Positions 7,436 to 16,135 of a stretch of 40,018 nt of DNA are shown piece after piece. A model generated the notes under the pieces. It was not told the DNA's origin and made no database searches. It saw nothing but the letters and a program-made list of their open reading frames with translations. Position numbers and translations under genes: made by a program. Source of the stretch: Erythrobacter colymbi (GTDB lineage Bacteria; Pseudomonadota; Alphaproteobacteria; Sphingomonadales; Sphingomonadaceae); assembly GCF_002155685.1 (NCBI RefSeq), contig NZ_MUYK01000019.1, positions 1-40,018 on the forward strand. Direction: 5' to 3'. Numbering within the stretch: position 1 is the first letter of the stretch; each line of letters begins with the position of its first letter.

Positions 7436-8002
7436 TCAGGACGCCCATTCCATTGTTGGAAACTGTTCGCCGCAATCGGTGTATGCAAGGACCGACAGGC
7501 TTTCGAAGACGGTCTCGATCTGGGCAATTCGAAAGGCCTCAGCGGTATGCTGATCGCTAAGCAGGGCACGTAGCGCATCCAGCGGGATTTCCCCCTCTGA
7601 ACCATCGCCCTGCCCCAGTGCCCGCACGACCTTGGCGGCAAGTTCTGATGGCAGCAGGATGTCGCGCGCAAGGGCGATATGCTCGGAGACCATGATGGTG
7701 ATCGGGGAGGGTCCGCCGGGGCAGTGGACACGCAGCGTTCGCCCAAGAAACTGCGCCTCCTCGACAATCGCAATTACCTCGGCTCGCCAGTCAAAGCAGG
7801 CGGCAAAGCTTGCGAGGGAAAGAGAGTTCGCGTTGACTTCGAAGTTGAGCGGTGCAGCCGAGAATTCGTGGCTCTCGGTTTCGATGTCGGCATGGCCCGC
7901 GTGCAGCCGCCGCATCAAGCTTGCGAGCTCGAGCGCGGAGATTTCCGCAGGTTCGGAATGGAGCCGAGTGGTCTTGTCCTTCACCCTGAATGTGACGAGC
8001 AT
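7436..8002 (-). CDS. Hypothetical accessory protein (188 aa)
   Basis: No family recognised. The N-terminus, MLVTFRVKDKTTRLHSEPAE, looks like a beta-strand domain; the middle has CFDWRAEVIAIVEEAQFLGR and the end is helical. There is no signal peptide or membrane segment, so it is probably cytoplasmic. The start is firm: AGGAGG lies 5 bases before the ATG. The ribosome site sits in the loop of a hairpin whose 3' arm covers the start codon (7995-8025). It has its own purine tract upstream and terminator downstream, so it is probably a single-gene unit. Confidence 0.72.
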   Translation of the reverse strand: MLVTFRVKDKTTRLHSEPAEISALELASLMRRLHAGHADIETESHEFSAAPLNFEVNANSLSLASFAACFDWRAEVIAIVEEAQFLGRTLRVHCPGGPSPITIMVSEHIALARDILLPSELAAKVVRALGQGDGSEGEIPLDALRALLSDQHTAEAFRIAQIETVFESLSVLAYTDCGEQFPTMEWAS

Positions 8003-8025
8003 CTTTACCTCCTGCTGCTGCTCGC
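7995..8025 (-). promoter_or_regulatory. Hairpin enclosing the ribosome-binding site of the 188-aa gene
   Basis: On the minus strand GCGAGCA pairs with TGCTCGT (one G-U pair). The loop holds AGGAGG, and the 3' arm includes two bases of the ATG. This could limit translation until the stem opens. Confidence 0.5.
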
Positions 8026-8032
8026 CATCTTG

Positions 8033-8049
8033 CTTTCCCCCTCCTCTTT
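8033..8049 (-). repeat. Purine-tract leader motif, copy 1
   Basis: On the minus strand AAAGAGGAGGGGGAAAG lies about 30 bases upstream of the start at 8002. Six similar tracts lie upstream of other leftward genes. Confidence 0.5.
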
Positions 8050-8204
8050 AGGGGTGAGGACCGGATACTGAGCGGGGCCATTCCCACCGATCTCGGGCCG
8101 CCCCTTTGCATGTTCCAATCAGCGCTTAGCATCAGGCACCAGCGGGCTTCCTCCATGACGGGCAAGGGGGGTTCGATGCCCCCTGAGCCCGTGCTCGCAC
8201 GAAA

Positions 8205-8239
8205 GAAGAATGGAAGGCCCCGGTCAGAGCCGGAGCCTT
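8205..8239 (-). terminator. Intrinsic terminator of the DUF2493 gene
   Basis: Read leftwards, AAGGCtCCGG (8230-8239) pairs with CCGGgGCCTT (8214-8223) with one mismatch, followed by CCATTCTTCTTTC. It lies 12 bases after the stop at 8251. Confidence 0.65.
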
Positions 8240-8250
8240 CCATAAAGCGC

Positions 8251-9243
8251 TCATGCGAGGCTGCGTGAGCCTGGCTTGCGCTGATCACTGATGCGCCGGA
8301 TGTGAAGCGGCACTCCCGCCTGGCGGAGGCGCTGTGCCAAGTTGGACTGGATGCCGGAACCTTCACCGATAATCGCCTCGACCGGCCCCAGCTTCACGAT
8401 GTCCTCATTGCGCAAGAACGGGGCACGGTTGCCGTGGCGACGATCGGGCATGAAGAGGATGGTTTGCACTCCGTTCCGCTGTGCCCAGGCATTTGCCATG
8501 GCATCGACACCCTTGCGCATTCCGGTCGTCCCCAGAACCATCGTTGGGATGCGGGCCTTGATGTCATCGAGGATCTCCCAGATCATCTCGAAGTCATGCC
8601 AGTCCTGCTGGCCGCCAGAGACGATCACTAGCGGACCATCGGGCTGGAACTGTGCCCGCCGATCTCTCGCCCGAGCGGCAAGGTAATCCTGTGCCTGGAC
8701 CTGCGAGGCGGTCACACCATTCTTGCTGACCTGCGACCCGCGCGTGGCTGTGAATACCCGGCCTGTTTCGACCCGGTAGACGTCGGCAGCATGGTCCCGC
8801 ATTGCCTCGAGGGCTTCTCGGCATCCTTGCAGGGTCTGGCAGAGCGCTTGTGTCTCCTCGAGTTCCACGGCGTAGATCTCCGAAGGATCAAAGTGACGAG
8901 CGACCTCACCCAGCTTCTTGGCGGCATCGTCTTCGCGCCCCTCGGCCAGACGGGCGGTCATGTGAAACGAGTTGACCATGCCCCAGGCAAGTTGCTGCGC
9001 GAACTCCTCCATGCGCGTGTCCTTGAGGACATCGAAGATCGTTCCGATAGCCATCTCCACGGCGCGGCGCGCCATGTCGGGATCCGGCATTTCAGCTGCG
9101 ATCGGTTCATCGATGATGCTCAGCTTGGCAAGATCGCTGTGCTCGACAAAGGCACCGTCGTAGGATTCGACGATACCGTCACGGCTGTCGGCGAGTTCGA
9201 TGCGCGCATTGGCGAGATCAGCGAAGCTGTTGAATTTCTGCAT
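8251..9243 (-). CDS. DUF2493 (SLOG/YspA-like) domain protein
   Basis: This 330-residue protein ends in a Rossmann-like DUF2493 domain: PLVIVSGGQQDWHDFEMIWE, then ARIPTMVLGTTGMRKGVDAMANAWA, FMPDRRHGNRAPFLRNEDIV and EAIIGEGSG. These are the nucleotide-binding loops of the SLOG superfamily, whose members can bind or cleave nucleotide-based signals. The first 190 residues are a helical domain with many acidic residues, common in the plasmid versions of this family. The ATG at 9243 is chosen for its GGAGG 6 bases upstream; the longer frame covers hairpin-rich noncoding DNA. The substrate is unknown. The terminator follows at 8205-8239. Confidence 0.87.
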   Translation of the reverse strand: MQKFNSFADLANARIELADSRDGIVESYDGAFVEHSDLAKLSIIDEPIAAEMPDPDMARRAVEMAIGTIFDVLKDTRMEEFAQQLAWGMVNSFHMTARLAEGREDDAAKKLGEVARHFDPSEIYAVELEETQALCQTLQGCREALEAMRDHAADVYRVETGRVFTATRGSQVSKNGVTASQVQAQDYLAARARDRRAQFQPDGPLVIVSGGQQDWHDFEMIWEILDDIKARIPTMVLGTTGMRKGVDAMANAWAQRNGVQTILFMPDRRHGNRAPFLRNEDIVKLGPVEAIIGEGSGIQSNLAQRLRQAGVPLHIRRISDQRKPGSRSLA

Positions 9244-9324
9244 GGGTAGCCTCCGATTGTTGAAATCGTCCCCACATCGGGAACGGCCGACAACCCATCG
9301 GTTCGGAGGCGTGCAGTCAGGGAC

Positions 9325-9354
9325 GGCGAGCCATGCTCGCCGCCGCCATGGCGG
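9325..9354. repeat. Two adjacent small palindromes
   Basis: GGCGAGC-CAT-GCTCGCC (9325-9341) is a perfect 7-bp stem, followed at once by the palindrome CCGCCATGGCGG (9343-9354). Their role is unknown. They lie in the long leader of the DUF2493 gene. Confidence 0.5.
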
Positions 9355-9782
9355 GCGTGGGGGTGCCGATTTTCTGCGCACTTGCCGCAAGCGCAGCGCA
9401 GCAGGCACGTGTGTGGAAAATTGGGGGAACCGCGATCCTTGACGAGCGCCGGAGACCGATATGTTTCGGCAGGTGTTCCTGTGTGTGGAAGAGACGTTCC
9501 CGCCCCCGAGCAAGAGAGACGAAGGCAGGCCCGGTCAGGCGCATCAGCGCCACGCCGGGCCGCCCCTTCGGCCCCGCGCAGGGGTTACAGCGGGAACACC
9601 ACCAATCTTGAGAGGCCCTTTGGCGGGGTTGGTCGGCAGGCGACGGACTGCCAGGGACGATGCCGCAAGGCCGGCAGCGCCGCCGCGCGGGCGGCGAAGT
9701 CAAGCGCAGCGACAGCCTGAGCCGATACTTGGCCGGACGGAGGATGCCGAATGACCCGCCTGCGCGCCGCTGCGCGCATTAC

Positions 9783-9866
9783 GGTCGGAAAGCTCCGACC
9801 GCGAACGCCTTCCTGACAAGGAAGGGCGCGTTCGCGGGTAAGGGGCGCTGCCCTGCCCGGACGGGC
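9783..9866. repeat. Cluster of three consecutive hairpins
   Basis: Stem 1 is GGTCGGA (9783-9789) with TCCGACC (9794-9800). Stem 2 is CCGCGAACGC (9799-9808) with GCGTTCGCGG (9828-9837), extended inwards by CTTCCT/AGGAAG, 16 bp in all with a 3-base bulge and a GACA loop. Stem 3 is GCCCG (9855-9859) with CGGGC (9862-9866). Such a cluster may be a structured RNA or an origin, or may fold on single-stranded DNA. None of these is proven. Confidence 0.55.
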
Positions 9867-9951
9867 GGCGGCGCCGGGGTGCGGCAAAGCAGCTCCCGCG
9901 TTCATGTAATGAGCCCATTGTCGGCCCCCGCAATGGCGCTATGTTCGAGTG

Positions 9952-10437
9952 ATGGCCGTCTGGCAGTTCGTCATCAACCTGATCCCTGCCTCTGCGGCGC
10001 GTATCGCAGGGGTCGACGCTGCACGGATGAGCCGCACGCAGCTCGAGGAGGCTGTTCTGGCGCTGCCAATCGCAGAGGCGGACGTGCTGTTCACGAAACT
10101 CGACGCGCTGTTGCCCGAGAAGCCGCGATCCTACACCGGTCTCCGGGTGTGGGGTGACGAGCCGAACGACGACATCCAGGTGAGCTTCGATGAGCAATAC
10201 ATCGAAGAAATCCAGGTCCGCTTCGACGTGGCAGATATCTCGCTGCCATTGATCGGCGGGGTCTGCGAGCTCGCGCAGTATTTCGACTGCGTCTTTGCAA
10301 CGCCGGAAGGTGCGATGATCCAGCCAAGCAGGGAAGCTGTGATCAGGACGGTTCTCCAATCGGACGCAGCGCATTTCGTGCAAGATCCTCCGGGCTTTAT
10401 CGGAAAGGCGGTCCGTCTGGATCGGAAGGACCGATAG
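9952..10437 (+). CDS. Hypothetical protein upstream of the efflux operon (161 aa)
   Basis: No family recognised. The N-terminus reads MAVWQFVINLIPASAARIAG, a hydrophobic stretch but not a clear signal peptide. The middle has DEPNDDIQVSFDEQYIEEIQ and the end AMIQPSREAVIRTVLQSDAA. The acidic, mixed alpha-beta look resembles small immunity-type or SMI1-like proteins, but I cannot support that further. The ATG at 9952 follows a GTG at 9949 in the same frame; either could be used. It reads in the same direction as the efflux genes but is 224 bases from them. Confidence 0.6.
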   Translation: MAVWQFVINLIPASAARIAGVDAARMSRTQLEEAVLALPIAEADVLFTKLDALLPEKPRSYTGLRVWGDEPNDDIQVSFDEQYIEEIQVRFDVADISLPLIGGVCELAQYFDCVFATPEGAMIQPSREAVIRTVLQSDAAHFVQDPPGFIGKAVRLDRKDR

Positions 10438-10661
10438 GGTCCTTTGGCAGTGCCCGGCTACATTCCGCGAGGAGCATGACCCGTACTTGAAGCGGCCCGG
10501 CAGTTTCGTTCACGTCGCTACCGAAAGCCGACATTCTGAAAGCGACCCCATAGCTGCCCTAAGCATGGTAACCCCAAGACTTCAGCGGATCACGCTGCAA
10601 CATTGGGATATTGTATAGCTTTGCCAACACTGCCCCAATGTAGGCGCTTTATGCGGCAGGA
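10438..10661 (+). promoter_or_regulatory. Control region of the efflux operon
   Basis: This 224-base gap holds an inverted pair CATTGGG and CCCAATG flanking an AT-rich stretch (TATTGTATAG) about 50 bases before the adaptor gene. TATAGC within it could be a -10 box. The two-component regulator encoded at the end of the operon would be expected to act here, but no clear direct-repeat box was seen. Confidence 0.35.
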
Positions 10662-11651
10662 ATGCCAAACCGCTTCGCCCTTGTCGCTTTCGTCCCTTCC
10701 ATTCTCCTGACCGCCTGCGGAAGCGAACCCGCTGCGCCTGGCAAGCCACCTGTTCACAGCGAGGCGATCGCCCACGAGACCGAACTTGTCCGCCTGAAGC
10801 TTACGCCGGAAGCGCAGAAGCGGCTCGGGATTGTAACCGAGCGGATCGGGACGGGCACCGCATCGGCCGTGCGCATGACCAGCGGCGAGATCGTCATCCC
10901 GGCGGGCGTCGGCGGCGCGCCAATCAACTCCGCCAGCAACCTGCAACAACTCGCCGCACAACAGGTGGCCGCCGATGGTGAACTTGCGCGGGCAAGGGCG
11001 CAACTGGCCTTGGCGCGCGTCGCCTACGATCGCGCCTCGACATTGGTTGACGAGGAAGCGGGAAGCATCCGCGCGCGCGATGAAGCGACGGCAGCACTTG
11101 GTGCGGCAAAGGCTGCTGCCGACGCTGCGGCTGCCCAGCGCCGCCTGCTCGGGCCTGCGGTGGCGAGCCTTGGAACCCAGCGCCACGTCTGGGTGCGGGT
11201 CCCGGTTTTCGGGAGTGACCTTGCCGGGCTGCAACAAGGACAGTCGGCGCTGGTCTCGCCGCTTGGACAGGAAGGTGCCAAGCGATCGGCGCGGCCCGTC
11301 GATGCGCCGCCATCTGCCAATGCAGTGGCCGGCACCGTCGATCTCTATTTCGCGCTCGATAATCGTGATCGGGCATACCGCGTCGGCCAGAGGGTCAGCG
11401 TCGCGCTCCCGCTTGCTGGTGGAAGGAGCGAAGGGCTGTCCGTGCCGACCTCTGCGATTCTGAGCGACATCTATGGCGGTGAATGGGTCTATGCCAAGAC
11501 CGAAGCCGACACCTATGTGCGCCAGCGCATCGAGGTGGCAGCAACGGAAGGTGGCCGCGCGATCCTTTCGCGGGGCCTGCGTCCTGGCACGCTGGTGGTC
11601 ACCGCAGGCGCTGCCGAGCTGTTCGGCACCGAGTTCGGGGTCGCGCACTGA
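10662..11651 (+). CDS. RND efflux periplasmic adaptor (membrane fusion) lipoprotein
   Basis: This protein bridges the inner-membrane pump and the outer-membrane channel. A lipoprotein signal is clear: positive start, hydrophobic core, then LLTACGSE with the lipobox Cys at about residue 19. The sequence LKLTPEAQKRLGIVTERIGT is typical of CusB/CzcB-type adaptors. A helical hairpin follows at about residues 85-160 (ELARARAQLALARVAYDRAS), then beta-barrel segments (VGQRVSVALPLAGG) and a C-terminal membrane-proximal domain ending SRGLRPGTLVVTAGAAELFG. It is short for the family (329 residues). Its stop overlaps the pump start by one base (TGATG), so the two are coupled. Confidence 0.88.
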   Translation: MPNRFALVAFVPSILLTACGSEPAAPGKPPVHSEAIAHETELVRLKLTPEAQKRLGIVTERIGTGTASAVRMTSGEIVIPAGVGGAPINSASNLQQLAAQQVAADGELARARAQLALARVAYDRASTLVDEEAGSIRARDEATAALGAAKAAADAAAAQRRLLGPAVASLGTQRHVWVRVPVFGSDLAGLQQGQSALVSPLGQEGAKRSARPVDAPPSANAVAGTVDLYFALDNRDRAYRVGQRVSVALPLAGGRSEGLSVPTSAILSDIYGGEWVYAKTEADTYVRQRIEVAATEGGRAILSRGLRPGTLVVTAGAAELFGTEFGVAH

Positions 11652-14600
11652 TGCTGGCCTGGCTGGTTCGCTCCGCGCTGAAGCAGCGCGTGCTGGTGCT
11701 CGCCATGGCGGCGCTGCTGGTGGTGCTCGGCCTGCGCGCGTCGGCCGATGTGCCGCTTGATGTTTTCCCGGAGTTCGCTCCGCCCATTGTCGAGATCCAG
11801 ACCGAGGCGCCGGGCCTGTCGACCGAGGAGGTCGAAAGTCTGATCACCGTGCCGATCGAAACCGCCGTCAATGGCGTGCCCGATCTGGCGACCTTGCGCT
11901 CGAAGTCCGTGCTGGGCCTCTCGTCGGTGACGATCCTGTTCGAGCGCGGCACCGATGTGATCCGAGCTCGCCAGCTGGTGCAGGAGCGCGTGGCGCAGGT
12001 GCAGGCGCGATTGCCTGCGGCTGCCCGCCCACCGGTCATGCTGCCGCCGCTTTCGTCATCGAGCCGGGCGATGAAGATCGGCATCTCCTCCAAGAAGCTC
12101 GATCAGATGCTGCTCTCCGAGCTGGTGCGCTGGACGATCCGGCCCAAGCTGATGTCGGTGCCAGGTGTCGCGAATGTCGCCGTCTGGGGCTATCGCGACC
12201 GCCAGTTGCAGGTGCTTGCCGATCCCGACCGGCTGCAAGCCTCGGGCGTCACGCTGGCTGAACTGCGCGCAGCGACCGGCGATGCGGTGCTGGTCGGCGG
12301 CGGCGGCTTTGTCGATACGCCCAACCAGCGGCTGCCGGTGCAGCAGGCGAGCGCGATCCAGACCGCCGAGGACCTCTCCCGCACCGTCATCAAGATCACG
12401 GGCGATGCCCCAGTGCGGGTGGGTGATGTCGCGCGGGTGACCGATGGCTTCGCCGCGCCCATCGGCAATGCGATCATCGACGATGGTCCGGGCATCATGC
12501 TGATCGTCGAGAAGCAGCCGACCGGGAACACGCTCCAGCTGACCCGCGATGTCGAGGCGGCAGTCGATGAGCTCCGCCCCGGCCTCAAGGACGTCAAGAT
12601 CGACACCACGATCTTCCGCCCGGCAACCTTCATCGAGAAGTCGATCGACAATCTGACCCGCGCGCTGATGATCGGCTGCCTGCTGGTCGCGATCGTGCTG
12701 TTCGCCTTTACCCGCGACTGGCGGCAGGCGACTATCAGCCTTGTGGCGATCCCGCTTTCGCTGCTGGCCGCTGGCCTCGTGCTACTGTGGAGCGGGGCGA
12801 CGATCAACACGATGGTGATAGCCGGGCTCGTGATTGCTCTTGGCGAGGTGGTCGATGATGCAATCATCGATGTCGAGAACATCGCCCGCCGACTGCGTCT
12901 GAACCGTGAGGCGGACAATCCGCGCTCGGCCTTTGCCGTGGTGCTTTCGGCCTCGCTCGAAGTGCGCACGGCGGTGGTCTTCGCCTCGCTGATCGTGATG
13001 CTCGTGTTCCTGCCGATCTTCTTTCTCGGCGGGGTGGCAGGGACATTCTTCCGGCCACTGGCGATTGCCTATGTGCTGGCAATTGCCGCCTCGCTGCTGG
13101 TCGCGCTGGTGGTGACGCCTGCGATGTGCCTGATGCTGCTGCCGCATGCGCCGATGAAGGAGCATCGCGACACGCGCTTTGTCGCCTCGCTCAAGCAGCG
13201 CTATCTTAGCATCCTACCCCGGCTGATCGACCGGCCCCGCCTTGCCATGGGCATCGTCGCGGGCGGCTTGCTGCTCTCCGGCGTGGGCTATCTGGGATTC
13301 AAGGACCAGTTCCTGCCCGACTTCCGCGAGACCGACTTCCTGATGCACTTCGTCGAGAAGCCGGGCGTCGGCATCGATGCGATGGACCGCATCACCATCC
13401 GCGCCTCGAAGGAGCTGCGCGCGATCCCCGGCGTGCGCAACTTCGGGGCGCATATCGGGCGTGCCGAAGCGGCTGACGAAGTGGTCGGTCCGAACTTCAC
13501 CGAGCTGTGGATCAGCCTTGACGACGGCGTCGATTACGATGCCAGTGTCGCGCGCATCAAGGAGGTGGTCGAAGGCTATCCTGGTCTTTATCGCGACGTG
13601 CTCACCTATCTGCGCGAGCGCATCAAGGAGGTGCTCTCGGGTGCAGGCGCGACCGTGGTGGTGCGGATCTACGGCCCTGATCAGGACGAGCTGCGCGCCG
13701 CAGCCGAGCGGGTGCGCGGCAAGGTCGCCAGCATTCCGGGTGTGACCGACCTCAAGGTCGAACAGCAGGTGCTCGTGCCGCAGATTCAGATCCGCCCGCG
13801 CGCCGCCGATTTGGTCACGCTGGGCCTCACGCCGGGCGAAGTGCGGCGACAGGCGCAGACCCTCGTGGCGGGCGAGAAGCTGGGCGAAATCTATCGCGAC
13901 CAGAAGGCTTTCGATGTCGCCTTGTGGGGCGAACCTGAAATCCGCGGCGATCAGCACGCGCTTGCCGATCTGATGATCCAGACCCCGGTCGGCGCGCCAG
14001 TGCGCCTGCGCGACGTTGCCGATGTGGTGATCGTGCCCGCGCCCAACGAAATCAAGCGCGAGGACGGCCAGCGCCGTCTCGATGTCACGCTCAACATCGC
14101 CAGCGACGCCGATCTTGGCGCCGTGGCGCGCGGGGTCGAGGCCGCGGTGAGCAAGGTGCCCTTCGCCACCGGCTATCACCCCGAGATTCTAGGCGAATAT
14201 GCAGCGCTCAAGGATTCGCGTTCGCGGCTGTGGACGGTTGGCCTTGCCTGCCTTGTCGGTATCCTGCTGCTCGTGTGGCTGGAGTTCCGCTCGACGCGGA
14301 TCACCGCGCTGGTCGGCCTCAGCCTGCCCTTCGCGCTGGTCGGTGGGGTGATCGGGGTCGCGCTCACCGGCGGGGTTCTGTCGCTGGGATCGCTGGTCGG
14401 CTTTGTCACCGTAATCGGGATTTCCGCGCGCAATGGCATCATGCTGCTCTCGCACTACGATCATCTGCGACGGTTCGAGGGCGAGGAGTTCGGCCCGGCC
14501 CTGATCCTTCGCGGCGCTCAGGAACGTCTGGTGCCGATCCTGATGACCGCCCTGTGCGCCGGGCTTGCGCTGGTGCCGCTCGTGGTCGCGGGCGACAAGC

Positions 14601-14755
14601 CAGGCCACGAGATCGAGCATCCCATGGCAATCGTCATCCTCGGCGGCCTGATCTCATCGACCGCGCTCAACCTGTTCCTGATGCCCGCGCTTTATGCCCG
14701 CTTTGGCAAGGAGCGTCCGGCACCCGAGCCGGACCTTGCGGAGGCGGTGGCATGA
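11651..14755 (+). CDS. RND efflux pump, heavy-metal (CusA/CzcA) type
   Basis: This proton-driven inner-membrane pump of 1034 residues has the RND plan of two repeats with large periplasmic loops. The N-terminus DVPLDVFPEFAPPIVEIQTE and GLSTEEVESLITVPIETAVN are hallmarks of the HME (metal) branch. The TM4 motif LGEVVDDAIIDVENIARRL (from about residue 397) holds the acidic proton-relay residues, though it differs from the usual DFGxxVDGAVVIVEN of CzcA. LIVMLVFLPIFFLGGVAGTF and the C-terminal GISARNGIMLLSHYDHLRRF also fit the family. A metal substrate (Cu, Ag, Zn, Cd or Co) is inferred from family and from the attached two-component system; it cannot be read from the sequence. The ATG at 11651 overlaps the adaptor stop. 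Confidence 0.92.
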   Translation: MLAWLVRSALKQRVLVLAMAALLVVLGLRASADVPLDVFPEFAPPIVEIQTEAPGLSTEEVESLITVPIETAVNGVPDLATLRSKSVLGLSSVTILFERGTDVIRARQLVQERVAQVQARLPAAARPPVMLPPLSSSSRAMKIGISSKKLDQMLLSELVRWTIRPKLMSVPGVANVAVWGYRDRQLQVLADPDRLQASGVTLAELRAATGDAVLVGGGGFVDTPNQRLPVQQASAIQTAEDLSRTVIKITGDAPVRVGDVARVTDGFAAPIGNAIIDDGPGIMLIVEKQPTGNTLQLTRDVEAAVDELRPGLKDVKIDTTIFRPATFIEKSIDNLTRALMIGCLLVAIVLFAFTRDWRQATISLVAIPLSLLAAGLVLLWSGATINTMVIAGLVIALGEVVDDAIIDVENIARRLRLNREADNPRSAFAVVLSASLEVRTAVVFASLIVMLVFLPIFFLGGVAGTFFRPLAIAYVLAIAASLLVALVVTPAMCLMLLPHAPMKEHRDTRFVASLKQRYLSILPRLIDRPRLAMGIVAGGLLLSGVGYLGFKDQFLPDFRETDFLMHFVEKPGVGIDAMDRITIRASKELRAIPGVRNFGAHIGRAEAADEVVGPNFTELWISLDDGVDYDASVARIKEVVEGYPGLYRDVLTYLRERIKEVLSGAGATVVVRIYGPDQDELRAAAERVRGKVASIPGVTDLKVEQQVLVPQIQIRPRAADLVTLGLTPGEVRRQAQTLVAGEKLGEIYRDQKAFDVALWGEPEIRGDQHALADLMIQTPVGAPVRLRDVADVVIVPAPNEIKREDGQRRLDVTLNIASDADLGAVARGVEAAVSKVPFATGYHPEILGEYAALKDSRSRLWTVGLACLVGILLLVWLEFRSTRITALVGLSLPFALVGGVIGVALTGGVLSLGSLVGFVTVIGISARNGIMLLSHYDHLRRFEGEEFGPALILRGAQERLVPILMTALCAGLALVPLVVAGDKPGHEIEHPMAIVILGGLISSTALNLFLMPALYARFGKERPAPEPDLAEAVA

Positions 14756-16131
14756 AGCGGCTAGTCCCCGTCGCGGCGCTGATGGTGACCGCTTGTGCGA
14801 CAACGGCCCCGCCTGCGGCAACCAAGGTCGATCCCACGATCGCTGCCGGGCCGTTCGCGAGCCTGCCGGTCGCTTCTATCGAGCCTGTGCCCGATGATTG
14901 GTGGCGGCTCTATGATGATCCGGTGCTTGACCGCTTGGTGGAGGCCAGCCTTGCGGCGAATGCCGATCTCAGAGTGGCCTATGCCAATCTTGATGGTGCG
15001 CGCGCGGCGTTGCGTCAGGCGCAAGCCGCCCGGCTTCCCCAGACCACGATCGAGAGCAGTCTCGGCGTCGACAAGCCCGCCAATCAGCCCAGCGCCTCGG
15101 GCAACGTGCCGACGACCGACTACGATCTGGGGGTGACCGCCAGCTGGGACGCAGACCTGTTCGGACGGCTCCGTTCAGGCGCACTCGCTGCCCGCGCCGA
15201 TGCCGAAGCGCAGGCCGCTGCTCTCGATGGGGTAAAGGTCGCGGTCGTCGCCGATACGGTTCTGGCCTATGTCGATCTGTGCGGCGCAACCCGCAGCCTT
15301 GCCGTCGTGCAAGAGCAGGTCGCGCTTCAGGACCGCGCGCTGACAATCATCCGCAGCCAGCTGGCGGCAGGCGAGGTCTCCCCGCTGGAAGTGTCGCAGG
15401 CCGCCAACCTTGTCGCCTCGACCAAGGCAACCATCGCACCGTTGGAAGCCGCGCAGGCCAATGCGCGCTACCGCCTCGCCACTCTCGCAGGTCGTCCGGC
15501 AGGAGAGGCCCGCAGCAATCCCGTGACTTGCAGCGCGCCGCCCAAACTGCGCAATGCGGCTCCGGTCGGCGATGGCACGGCTTTGCTGCTGCGCCGCCCG
15601 GACATCCGCGAGGCCGAGCGGCGCCTTGTTGCCGCCACCGCGCGGATCGGTGTTGCTCGTGCCGATCTCTACCCCCGTATCAACCTTGGCGGGGCGCTCG
15701 GCCTGCTGAGCGGAGGGCTGGTCGCGACCGGGTCGCCGCTGGTGAGCTGGGCCTTTCCCAATCAGGCCCCGGCCCGCGCACGTATCGAACAGGCTGAAGC
15801 GACCGAGCGGGCAGCGCTGGCTGGATGGGATGTGGCGGTCCTCCGGGCGCTGCGCGATGTCGAGACGGCTCTTGCGGCCTATGATGGCGAAGTGCGCCGC
15901 AACCGCGCGCTGACCGAAGCCCGCGACGAAGGGCGTCTCTACGCTCGCCGCGCCGAGGCGCGCGTCAGGCTTGGCGATGCGGCACCACTCCTGCGGATCG
16001 ACGCCGACCGGACATTGGCGCAGGCCGAGCTGTCGCTCGCGCAGTCCGAACTCGCGGTTGCACAGGCGCAGGTGGCGCTGTTCCGCGCGCTTGGCGGTGG
16101 CTGGCGCAGCGGTGCCAAGCCGTTAGAATGA
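14752..16131 (+). CDS. NodT-family outer membrane efflux lipoprotein (TolC-like)
   Basis: This is the outer-membrane exit duct of the tripartite pump. It begins with a lipoprotein signal (MKRLVPVAALMVTACATT, lipobox Cys at about residue 15). The usual start of NodT-type factors follows: VPDDWWRLYDDPVLDRLVEA, then SLAANADLRVAYANLDGARA. Two OEP repeats are seen, with the second around LLLRRPDIREAERRLVAATA and ARADLYPRINLGGALGLLSG. The length of 459 residues is normal. The ATG overlaps the pump stop (ATGA), so pump and duct are translationally coupled. Confidence 0.9.
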   Translation: MKRLVPVAALMVTACATTAPPAATKVDPTIAAGPFASLPVASIEPVPDDWWRLYDDPVLDRLVEASLAANADLRVAYANLDGARAALRQAQAARLPQTTIESSLGVDKPANQPSASGNVPTTDYDLGVTASWDADLFGRLRSGALAARADAEAQAAALDGVKVAVVADTVLAYVDLCGATRSLAVVQEQVALQDRALTIIRSQLAAGEVSPLEVSQAANLVASTKATIAPLEAAQANARYRLATLAGRPAGEARSNPVTCSAPPKLRNAAPVGDGTALLLRRPDIREAERRLVAATARIGVARADLYPRINLGGALGLLSGGLVATGSPLVSWAFPNQAPARARIEQAEATERAALAGWDVAVLRALRDVETALAAYDGEVRRNRALTEARDEGRLYARRAEARVRLGDAAPLLRIDADRTLAQAELSLAQSELAVAQAQVALFRALGGGWRSGAKPLE

Positions 16132-16135
16132 CCCC

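Larger units (their letters stand above)
9244..9948. other. Gene-free, hairpin-rich GC region
   Basis: About 700 bases with no supported gene. Open frames on both strands are low-complexity Arg/Ala/Pro translations of GC-rich DNA without ribosome sites. The region carries perfect stems at 9325-9341 and 9343-9354, and a cluster of three stems at 9783-9866. The stem CGATT/AATCG just upstream of the DUF2493 ribosome site belongs to that gene leader. Confidence 0.6.

Noticed and set aside
8166..8184. GGGGG-TTCGATG-CCCCC looks exactly like the T arm of a tRNA, followed by TGAGCCC as an acceptor arm.
   Set aside because: No matching 5' acceptor, D arm or anticodon arm lies at the right distance upstream; a GGGCTT at 8143 is far too close. 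It may be a chance hairpin or an old integration remnant.
9585..9905. Leftward 106-codon frame in the gene-free hairpin region.
   Set aside because: Ala/Arg/Pro-rich translation of GC-rich DNA that runs through the hairpin cluster; no ribosome site.
12190..14179. Long minus-strand frames inside the RND pump gene.
   Set aside because: These are shadows created by the strong codon bias of a conserved pump gene.
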